A DNA stretch of 9,453 nucleotides from Pseudomonadota bacterium (lineage in GTDB: Bacteria; SZUA-182; DTGQ01), in assembly GCA_030605265.1 (NCBI GenBank), contig JAUWIR010000127.1, forward strand, positions 1-9,453, written 5' to 3'. A program made the position numbers and the translations under genes. A model generated the notes under the pieces. The model did no database searches, had not been told where the DNA came from, and was given only the letters and a program-made list of their open reading frames with translations. This document shows positions 1-5,250 of the stretch, in pieces (position 1 is the stretch's first letter; every line of letters starts with the position of its first letter).

Positions 1-541
1 AAACATCTACCCCTTTTAAGTTTTCAATGCTCTTCCTTAACCATTCATAGCTTTTTGAAGTGGTCGGGTTTCCATTACGGCCCAAAATGATTAGAGGGTC
101 AATTTTCCCGACAGCAGAATAAATGCCTAAATTTTTAGTAAGATCTGCTGAGCCAAGTAATCCGAAAGATTCTAATATTAGATATGCCCGGCGATGAAGT
201 TCCCATAATGGATCTTCTGCGCCTATGTAGAGGACTTTATATTGATTAGTTGGTTTGAATGGGCCAAAATCTTTTTTTATGGCCAAACATATTGCCAGTA
301 TAAGAAGCAAAAAAGATTTACCCACGCCACCAGTAGCAAAGATGCCTGACACAATCCCTTGTATGGTTAAATTTTCAAAAAGATAATTAAGTTTTTCTGG
401 CTTTTTATAAAACCTATCACAAGAAACCTCTTCCCATGTAAGCGGTAAATCTTCGCCAAATACTTCCCGCTCCGCATCAGTCTCGGTTTGCATTTCCTTC
501 TTTAAAACTTCTGCTTCATTCTCTATCGTGGTTGTAGCCAT
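1..541 (-). CDS. RepA/AAA_25-like ATPase, N-terminal part (3' end outside window)
   Basis: My own reading from ATG at 541 stays open for 180 codons and leaves the window at base 1. A P-loop lies at residues 69-76 (ATGGVGKS), preceded by a short strand (GIVSGIF) as in hexameric RepA-type helicases, where the first Walker A glycine is often replaced. At about residues 105-116 the stretch LYIGAEDPLWELHRR matches the ED-P---L--R block typical of the AAA_25/RepA family. The end (LKGVDV) probably runs into the Walker B strand. Family members unwind replication origins or act as DNA-dependent ATPases on plasmids, phages and integrated elements. The first 45 residues are acidic and poorly conserved-looking. 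A weak AGGT lies 11 nt upstream of the ATG. The gene follows the HTH gene on the same strand, about 78 bp downstream of its stop, an arrangement common in integrated elements. The exact role (replication initiation or other) is inference. Confidence 0.8.
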   Translation of the reverse strand, partial: MATTTIENEAEVLKKEMQTETDAEREVFGEDLPLTWEEVSCDRFYKKPEKLNYLFENLTIQGIVSGIFATGGVGKSFLLLILAICLAIKKDFGPFKPTNQYKVLYIGAEDPLWELHRRAYLILESFGLLGSADLTKNLGIYSAVGKIDPLIILGRNGNPTTSKSYEWLRKSIENLKGVDV

Positions 542-561
542 TGAATTAATTTACCTGCACT

Positions 562-618
562 CTATAAAAACAAATCTTCTACTTTACAATCAAGCGCTTT
601 AGCGATTACTGCATTTTT
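562..618 (-). pseudogene. XRE-like C-terminal tail in frame after the HTH stop codon
   Basis: Directly after the TAA (619-621) of the HTH gene, in the same frame, 18 codons read KNAVIAKALDCKVEDLFL and then TAG (562-564). The pattern IAKALDCKVEDLF is the usual last helix and end of XRE/Cro-type regulators. No second HTH reads into it in any frame I checked, and it has no start codon of its own. It may be the leftover end of a longer regulator truncated by the TAA, the product of read-through, or a chance similarity. The run of seven T (614-620) beside the stop is a likely spot for an indel or a sequencing error. Confidence 0.35.
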
Positions 619-801
619 TTACTTTCCATACTGGTCGAGATAATTTACAATTTTTTGATAAATCTCATCCTGCATATCAATATGTTCATTCAACATCCGA
701 GAAAGAGTACAATCCGGGATATTGAGTGCTTTTGATACCTGATAAGATTTAACGCGTTTTTCAAACATAGTTGATTTGATTCTTTTTATTCTTCCATCCA
801 T
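619..801 (-). CDS. Small helix-turn-helix (XRE/Cro-like) DNA-binding protein
   Basis: This 60-residue basic protein starts at ATG 801. The start was chosen because GAGGTG (805-810) sits just upstream at good spacing. The longer reading from GTG 864 would begin inside the insertion element (819-3455) and is not credible. Residues about 18-40 (KSYQVSKALNIPDCTLSRML) form a classic helix-turn-helix: a first helix ending in KAL, the turn NIPDC, and a recognition helix TLSRML, followed by one or two more predicted helices (DEIYQKIVNYL). Small proteins of this kind act as phage- or plasmid-type repressors, Cox/AlpA-like switches or copy-number regulators. Its place just ahead of the RepA-like gene on the same strand suggests control of that operon. 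The insertion element begins 18 bp upstream of the start codon, so the native promoter has probably been displaced. The specific regulatory role is inference. Confidence 0.65.
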   Translation of the reverse strand: MDGRIKRIKSTMFEKRVKSYQVSKALNIPDCTLSRMLNEHIDMQDEIYQKIVNYLDQYGK

Positions 802-804
802 AAT

Positions 805-810
805 CACCTC
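805..810 (-). promoter_or_regulatory. Ribosome binding site deciding the HTH start
   Basis: On the minus strand GAGGTG is followed by ATT and then ATG (801), which puts the GAGG core 5 nt from the start codon. It is the best Shine-Dalgarno in this part of the window and favours the 60-residue protein. It lies just outside the insertion element, so ribosome binding survives the insertion. Confidence 0.65.
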
Positions 811-818
811 TAATTTTT

Positions 819-834
819 GTAAATATTCGGCTTG
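819..834 (+). repeat. Left terminal inverted repeat of the IS66-like element
   Basis: The sequence GTAAATATTCGGCTTG is the reverse complement of the right end at 15 of 16 positions, with C/G differing at position 13. One more outer base (T818 and A3456) also pairs. Just inside lies an AT-only inverted repeat (T8 at 836-843, CTT, A7 at 847-853), which could act as a weak barrier to transcription entering the element. Confidence 0.85.
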
Positions 835-856
835 ATTTTTTTTCTTAAAAAAAGTA

Positions 857-891
857 CGGGACACGGGACAAATAATTTGCTAAAATAGCAA
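857..891 (+). promoter_or_regulatory. Candidate transposase promoter with tandem repeat and palindrome
   Basis: A perfect tandem repeat CGGGACA-CGGGACA occupies 857-870. The hexamer GGGACA (858-863, 4 of 6 matches to a -35 box) lies 17 bp before TAAAAT (881-886, 5 of 6 matches to a -10 box). The -10 box sits inside a perfect palindrome, TTGCTA-AAA-TAGCAA (877-891). Transcription from it would start around 893, almost on the ATG at 894. That fits the absence of any Shine-Dalgarno and suggests a leaderless or very short-leader mRNA. The palindrome could be an operator or a hairpin limiting expression. This rests on motif inspection only. Confidence 0.4.
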
Positions 892-893
892 GC

Positions 894-2576
894 ATGAATA
901 CTTCGTGTCAAAAACTGATACCATCTACCTGCACCAAAATTACTGAACAGATCATTGACCTGCCTGAAGAAATATCTCCTCGGATTTTCATTACAGAGAA
1001 AGAATACCTGGAACTTAAATGGGAGGTAGGTTATTGGCAAAGTATGCACAAAAAAGCACTTTCAAGGGAAGAAGCATTAAAAAAAATAATAAAGGAGCAA
1101 GAAGGTAAAATCCGGGACCTTAAAAATCGGGTATTTGGAAAAAAAAGTGAGAAAAAAAGTTCCGGCAAAAAAGAATGTGGAGCAAAACCCACAGAAGTCA
1201 AACGCCCTCGAGGGCAGCAACCCGGCAGTAAAGGACATGGACGTACGACTCGTCCTTATCTTCCCCGTATTGAGGAATCGAGTGATCTTTCAGATGTGCC
1301 AAAGTGTACTAAATGCGGCAAAGCCTATATTCCAGATGAAAGCAAAAAATCAGAAATTATTGAAGTCGAGGTTAAGGCCCATAAGCGTATAATTAATCGC
1401 AGCTGTATGAAAAGAGACTGTTCTTGCAAGGGAGTACCAAATACTATTACAGCCCCCATGCCTCCCAAGGTTATACCGAAAAGTCCATATGGGAATTCAA
1501 TTTGGGAAGCCGTCTTGTTAACTAAATTTCATTATTGCCAACCGACCAATCGTCTTCTTAATCAGTATGCAGAGCTGGGGTTGCCTATCTCTGCAGGAAG
1601 CATTACAGGTGGTCTAAAGATACTCAAAAAATTGTTTCGGCCTGTTTATGATGCACTATACAACCAACAAATGACAGAAGATAGATTCCACAATGATGAA
1701 AGCAGTTGGAAGGTTTTTGAGAGTGTCGATGGCAAAATCGGCAACCGTTGGTGGCTGTGGGTCAGTCGTTCAGCATCCGTTGTGTTTTTTCAGATTGCAC
1801 CGGGACGCGGCGCAGACGTTCCAGTGGAGCATTTCAAAAATATACAACATCAAAAAATTATTGTTATCTGTGATCGTTTCAGTGCCTACAAATCATTGGT
1901 AAAGCAACTGCCTTTCATCATTCTGGCTTTTTGCTGGGCACATGTGCGCCGTGATTTTCTGGATGCAGCCAGAAAGTATCCGGATTTGCAAGAGTGGGCA
2001 CTGTACTGGGTGGAAAAAATCGGTGACCTGTACCATATCAACAACCAGCGTTGTAAAGAGTTTGATCAAAAACTTGCTATTCAACACCAATCTGCATCAT
2101 TCCAAACACAACACGAGAAGCTCGTTGAAAAAATGGATACAATGGCTGAGGAACGGGATGCTTTTGTAGATGCGTACAGTCTCGACGATTCTGATACAAA
2201 TTTGTTGTCAGAGGTTAAATATAAAATTTTGACAAGCCTGCAGAACCATTGGAAAGGACTGAGTGTTTTTGTTGATCACCCTGAAGTACCAATGGATAAT
2301 AATAATGCAGAAGGCTCCATCCGTAATCCTGTGACAGGGCGTAAGGCTTTTTATGGCTCCGGTAGTCTCTGGAGTTCTGTGCTGGCAGCGATAATGTTTT
2401 CAATTTTTCAAACTATAGCTTTAGGTGGTCTCAACTGCAATCATTGGCTGAGATTATACCTGATGGCCTGCGCGCAAAACCATGGTAAGGCACCTGAAGA
2501 TTTATCACCCTTTCTTCCCTGGAAAATGGATGAAGAACGTCGGCAGCAACTTTGCAAACCAATTGACACATCATGA
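894..2576 (+). CDS. tnpC: IS66-family transposase (TnpC type)
   Basis: This 560-residue DDE transposase should bind the element's inverted repeats and catalyse its movement. In order it has: an N-terminal helical region ending in the IS66 signature FGKKSEK (81-87); a basic linker with the GQQPGSKGHGR motif (108-117); a zinc-ribbon with C138, C141, C171, C176 and C178 (zf-IS66 type); then the catalytic core. Likely catalytic residues are D268 (HNDESSWKV), D327 (ICDRFSAYK) and E473 (NNNAEGSIRN), with the conserved CWAHVRRDF at 347-355. The C-terminus LPW (541-543) is also typical. The final block differs from the usual IS66 form (NN-AER-IRP), having AEG and IRN instead, so this is a divergent subgroup. 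No Shine-Dalgarno precedes ATG 894, and a palindrome abuts it. The stop codon overlaps the start of the DruA-like gene (ATGA). The frame is intact, so the enzyme may be functional. Confidence 0.93.
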   Translation: MNTSCQKLIPSTCTKITEQIIDLPEEISPRIFITEKEYLELKWEVGYWQSMHKKALSREEALKKIIKEQEGKIRDLKNRVFGKKSEKKSSGKKECGAKPTEVKRPRGQQPGSKGHGRTTRPYLPRIEESSDLSDVPKCTKCGKAYIPDESKKSEIIEVEVKAHKRIINRSCMKRDCSCKGVPNTITAPMPPKVIPKSPYGNSIWEAVLLTKFHYCQPTNRLLNQYAELGLPISAGSITGGLKILKKLFRPVYDALYNQQMTEDRFHNDESSWKVFESVDGKIGNRWWLWVSRSASVVFFQIAPGRGADVPVEHFKNIQHQKIIVICDRFSAYKSLVKQLPFIILAFCWAHVRRDFLDAARKYPDLQEWALYWVEKIGDLYHINNQRCKEFDQKLAIQHQSASFQTQHEKLVEKMDTMAEERDAFVDAYSLDDSDTNLLSEVKYKILTSLQNHWKGLSVFVDHPEVPMDNNNAEGSIRNPVTGRKAFYGSGSLWSSVLAAIMFSIFQTIALGGLNCNHWLRLYLMACAQNHGKAPEDLSPFLPWKMDEERRQQLCKPIDTS

Positions 2577-3427
2577 TCCGATATTGTGGACGGGAATTTA
2601 CCCTCCATGAGCTTGAGCTGATTAGAGCTCTCATAAAAAATAACCCCCAGTTCAATCGGATGCGCCTTTCCAAAGAAGTTTGCAGGATACTGCAATGGCT
2701 GAAACCTGACGGTAAACTCAAGGATATGTCATGCCGGGTGGCCATGTTGCGTATGTATGAAGATGGATTAATCCTCTTACCCCCGCCAACTCGAATCAAA
2801 CGGCCTATAAAAAAAATTAAGTTCATATCAGCTACCGGCCTGCAAAGTCCCGTTTTGAGCCCTGTTGATCTATTACCGCAACTACGCTTTCAAATGGTTA
2901 CTAAAACCAACTCTGCTTTATGGAACGAGTACATTGAAAGATATCATTATCTTGGATACACCCCCTTGCCTGGTGCGCAGTTACGCTATTTTATTTATGC
3001 AGGTGAGCAAATTGTCGCATTGACAGGCTTTAGCGCGGCTGCATGGCAAACTGCACCAAGAGATCAATTTATTGGCTGGAATCATGAACAACGGAAAAAG
3101 AATCTGCATTTGATTACCAATAATGCTCGTTTCCTGATTTTACCCTGGATAGAATCGAAAAACATTGCATCAAAAATTCTCTCATTATCAGCTCGATATC
3201 TCCTGGATGACTGGGAAAAAAAATATAACATCCGGCCAGTATTGATGGAATCTTTTGTTGAGAAAAAAAGATTTACAGGCACTTGCTATAAAGCTGCAAA
3301 CTGGCACCTATGTGGGCAAACCAAAGGCCGAGGAAAACTTGGCCCGGCTGGTAAAATGAGTGTTCCCATTAAAGATGTTTGGCTGTATCCTCTCGACAAA
3401 AAGTTCAGGAACATTTTAAAAAATTGA
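2573..3427 (+). CDS. DUF4338 / Druantia DruA-family protein, IS passenger
   Basis: This 284-residue protein was recognised from the DUF4338 (DruA) core: RDQFIGW (163-169), the LITNNARFLILPW block (180-192), the N-IASKIL and DW elements (197-214), ESFVEKKRFTGTCYKAANW (226-244), and the GQTKGRG end (248-254). Residues 1-75 (FNRMRLSKEVCRILQW, then CRVAMLRMYEDGLILLPPP) look like a winged-helix DNA-binding domain, which commonly precedes this core. DruA is a required subunit of Druantia anti-phage systems and its biochemical activity is not firmly established. Here none of the other Druantia genes, including the DruE helicase, is nearby. The ATG overlaps the transposase stop by 4 bp with no Shine-Dalgarno, so translation is probably coupled. 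Lying inside the inverted repeats, it may be a transposition accessory factor replacing TnpA/TnpB, or a defence-like cargo. That role is inference; the family assignment is firm. Confidence 0.85.
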   Translation: MIRYCGREFTLHELELIRALIKNNPQFNRMRLSKEVCRILQWLKPDGKLKDMSCRVAMLRMYEDGLILLPPPTRIKRPIKKIKFISATGLQSPVLSPVDLLPQLRFQMVTKTNSALWNEYIERYHYLGYTPLPGAQLRYFIYAGEQIVALTGFSAAAWQTAPRDQFIGWNHEQRKKNLHLITNNARFLILPWIESKNIASKILSLSARYLLDDWEKKYNIRPVLMESFVEKKRFTGTCYKAANWHLCGQTKGRGKLGPAGKMSVPIKDVWLYPLDKKFRNILKN

Positions 3428-3439
3428 CTCATGAATATC

Positions 3440-3455
3440 CAACCCGAATATTTAC
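3440..3455 (-). repeat. Right terminal inverted repeat of the IS66-like element
   Basis: Read on the minus strand from 3455 this is GTAAATATTCGGGTTG, matching the left end at 15 of 16 positions. It starts 12 bp after the stop codon of the DruA-like gene, so that gene lies inside the mobile unit. Confidence 0.85.
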
Positions 3456-3566
3456 ATATTTTCTAATAATAATTTCTAAAAATGAAGGCAGATTGGCAAC
3501 TTTCAATAAGTCTAAGATAAAAAAAAATAGGAAAAATGATTCACAGGATGAAAAATAACTCACATT
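3456..3566. other. AT-rich spacer between IS and SAM hydrolase gene
   Basis: These 111 bp hold no coding frame worth calling. If the insertion element were removed, this stretch would lie immediately upstream of the HTH gene on the minus strand and would be the natural place for its promoter, but I see no good -35/-10 pair there. It also follows the stop codon of the SAM hydrolase gene. A long T run on the minus strand (plus-strand A9 at about 3518-3526) lacks a clear GC-rich stem, so no terminator is called. Confidence 0.4.
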
Positions 3567-4373
3567 TCAGATAAATTTGATCTTACCTGTATCACCAGCA
3601 TGCACACCTAATAGCTGATCAGCTCGATTTTGATAGGAAAAGATTTCAATATGACCACTGCTGCCTATTATGGCACCAATCTCAGCTCCTTTCTGAAGGG
3701 AGGCAAAGTGCGGAGAAAGTTGCCTAATCTTTCTGTCAGAAATTTCCAAAAGAAAACCTCTCCCTGGACCATTTGAGAGATTTTTCTGAAAAAATTCTTT
3801 CTGAATTGAAGTAATAAGATTCCCAAAATGATCAATATGAATAATCTTGAATTCATAAAAATTTGCTTGCAAAAAAACAGGTTGTGGGACATCAAATTTT
3901 TTATAATTTATAATTTCCTGACCAAACTCTTCAGGGGGTACTCCGGTGGCCAGCCATGCTCCAACAGGGGCGAAAAGATCTCGGCCATGAAATGTTGTGC
4001 TTATTGATGAACGAAAATACTTTTTTTCAGTAATGTGAAATACTCGAGTATTACATTCTTGGTGATAAACATAAGAGAGCACTCCATTATCCGGGGCTAC
4101 AAAATAATAATCATCAGTTAGAGCAATAATAGGTTTTCGCTCACTCCCTACACCAGGATCAATTACTATGACATGAATTGTTTTTTTAGGGAAATAGCTA
4201 TAAGCTGAACCAATTATATAAGAGGCTTCCAGAATATTATGAGGGGAAATATTATGGCAGATATCTATAATTTTTACTTTTGAGTGGATCTGCAACATGA
4301 CCCCTTTCATAATGCCGACAAAAGCATCATGGAGGCCAAAATCTGTTGTTAAGGTGATAATCGGATTAGCCAT
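3567..4373 (-). CDS. SAM hydrolase / SAM hydroxide adenosyltransferase (DUF62)
   Basis: This 268-residue protein is the full family length. It belongs to the DUF62 / SAM hydroxide adenosyltransferase family, which splits S-adenosylmethionine with water (hydroxide) into adenosine and methionine and is related to the fluorinase and chlorinase. Visible motifs are TLTTDFGLHDAFVG at 7-20, with D11 expected to contact the adenosine ribose; IDPGVGSERK at 71-80; APDNGVL (93-99); and FHGRDLFAPV (128-137). The Asp-Arg-His set known from archaeal hydrolases corresponds to D72, R79 and H129. The C-terminal barrel begins near IHIDHFGNLITSI (178-190). The loop insertion that marks true fluorinases is not evident, so SAM hydrolysis is the better call. 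The start is ATG 4373, 4 bp after the stop of the amidase gene, with only a weak A/G-rich upstream sequence, so translational coupling is likely. Its physiological role (SAM turnover or methionine recovery) is not settled. Confidence 0.9.
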   Translation of the reverse strand: MANPIITLTTDFGLHDAFVGIMKGVMLQIHSKVKIIDICHNISPHNILEASYIIGSAYSYFPKKTIHVIVIDPGVGSERKPIIALTDDYYFVAPDNGVLSYVYHQECNTRVFHITEKKYFRSSISTTFHGRDLFAPVGAWLATGVPPEEFGQEIINYKKFDVPQPVFLQANFYEFKIIHIDHFGNLITSIQKEFFQKNLSNGPGRGFLLEISDRKIRQLSPHFASLQKGAEIGAIIGSSGHIEIFSYQNRADQLLGVHAGDTGKIKFI

Positions 4374-4377
4374 TTCT

Positions 4378-5226
4378 TTAATCAGAAATAGAGGGGCTTG
4401 CTATCTTTCGTGGTTTTTGTTGAACTATCTCTTTATATATCTGAGGACGGCGGTCTTTTAAAAATGACCACCCCTTTCTGACTTCATCAATCACTTTTAA
4501 ATTGATATCTGCCAGAATGATTCCGTCATGATGACTACTGGGCTTCATTAAAGTCTCTCCATTGGGATCAAAGCAGCAAGTGCGCCCGTAAAAATACTGT
4601 TCTCCTTCCTCCCCTACTCGATTAACGCGAAAACAAAACACTCCGTTGGCAATGGAGTTGGCAGCAATCATTTTCTCCCATTTTTGATAAGAGGAAAAGG
4701 CACAGGCAGTAGGACAAAAAATGATTTGGGCTCCCTTGAGGGCCAGAATTCTGCACCCCTCAGGGTAAAAATTATCCCAGCACATCTGAATGCCAATAGT
4801 GGCCAGTTGAGTACGAAATACCGGAAACCCCAGATCGCCAAGTGAAAAGTAATATGACTCCTCCCAAAGCGGAATTTTGGGCAAATGATTTTTTCTGTAT
4901 ACCCCCAGCAGGACCCCATTTTGATCAATTACCACACAACTGTTAAAATAATTCTCCCCCTCTTTTTCAAAAATAGGGGCCACAATGACCATTTGTAATT
5001 CTTTTGCTTTCAACTTTAAATGCATCACCAATGGTCCGTGAACTTCCTCAGCTAATTCAAAATACTTGTGGTCCTTTTCCTTGGGGAACCAATGGGTATG
5101 AAATAATTCTTGCAGGCAAACTATTTGTGCCCCTTGTTCAGAAGCTATTCCCAGCATATATAAGGCTTTTTCCAGGTTCTTGTCCGGGTCGTTATAGCAC
5201 TTCATTTGAATTCCAGCTACTTTCAT
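4378..5226 (-). CDS. Nitrilase-superfamily amidohydrolase, N-carbamoylputrescine amidase-like
   Basis: This 282-residue cytoplasmic enzyme is the usual length for a single-domain C-N hydrolase. The Glu-Lys-Cys triad is visible: E40 in CLQELFHTHWF, K112 in VYRKNHLPKIP, and C149 in IGIQMCWDNFYPE. The blocks QELF-T---F, YRK-H-P, ESYYFSLGDLGFPVF, CWD--YPE and the closing RRPQIY closely follow N-carbamoylputrescine amidase (AguB), which converts N-carbamoylputrescine to putrescine, CO2 and ammonia in arginine-derived polyamine synthesis. No agmatine deiminase lies in the window, so another amide substrate is possible. The start ATG 5226 has AGGA 8 nt upstream within a tandem repeat (5233-5250). 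The gene lies 23 bp after secA and 4 bp before the SAM hydrolase gene, consistent with one operon. Family membership is secure; the substrate is inferred. Confidence 0.88.
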   Translation of the reverse strand: MKVAGIQMKCYNDPDKNLEKALYMLGIASEQGAQIVCLQELFHTHWFPKEKDHKYFELAEEVHGPLVMHLKLKAKELQMVIVAPIFEKEGENYFNSCVVIDQNGVLLGVYRKNHLPKIPLWEESYYFSLGDLGFPVFRTQLATIGIQMCWDNFYPEGCRILALKGAQIIFCPTACAFSSYQKWEKMIAANSIANGVFCFRVNRVGEEGEQYFYGRTCCFDPNGETLMKPSSHHDGIILADINLKVIDEVRKGWSFLKDRRPQIYKEIVQQKPRKIASPSISD

Positions 5227-5232
5227 AACTTA

Positions 5233-5250
5233 TTTCCTATCTTTCCTATC
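5233..5250 (-). repeat. Tandem 9-bp repeat carrying a duplicated Shine-Dalgarno
   Basis: On the minus strand GATAGGAAA occurs twice head-to-tail with no mismatch, filling most of the gap between the secA stop (5250-5252) and the amidase ATG (5226). Each copy holds AGGA. The proximal copy is 8 nt from the ATG, the distal one 17 nt. The proximal one is therefore the working ribosome binding site and the other a duplicate, perhaps from slippage. Confidence 0.75.

Larger units (their letters stand above)
819..3455 (+). mobile_element. IS66-like insertion sequence carrying tnpC and a DruA-family gene
   Basis: The element is 2637 bp and is bounded by inverted repeats beginning GTAAATATTCGG; a GTAA start is typical of IS66 ends. 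It contains exactly two genes on the plus strand, an IS66-type transposase (894-2576) and a DUF4338/DruA-family gene (2573-3427), and nothing else. The small TnpA and TnpB proteins of classical IS66 are absent, so the layout resembles single-transposase (ISBst12-type) IS66 members plus a passenger gene. Both genes are intact, so the element may be active. IS66 elements normally make 8-bp target duplications. The flanks here (taattttt at 811-818, atattttc at 3456-3463) do not match exactly, so the flanks have diverged, a rearrangement has occurred, or the true ends differ by a base or so. Confidence 0.85.

Noticed and set aside
802..864. N-terminal extension of the HTH protein to GTG 864
   Set aside because: It would start inside the insertion element, while ATG 801 has a strong ribosome binding site. 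The extension is an accident of the insertion.
2431..2826. 131-codon minus-strand frame across the transposase/DruA junction
   Set aside because: It lies opposite two well-supported genes and its translation shows no recognisable domain.
2573..3427. Complete Druantia defence system
   Set aside because: Only the DruA-family gene is present. No DruE-type helicase or other Druantia genes occur in the window, and the genes on both sides of the element are unrelated.
811..3463. 8-bp target site duplication flanking the IS
   Set aside because: taattttt and atattttc share only 5 of 8 positions in AT-rich DNA, so no duplication can be claimed.
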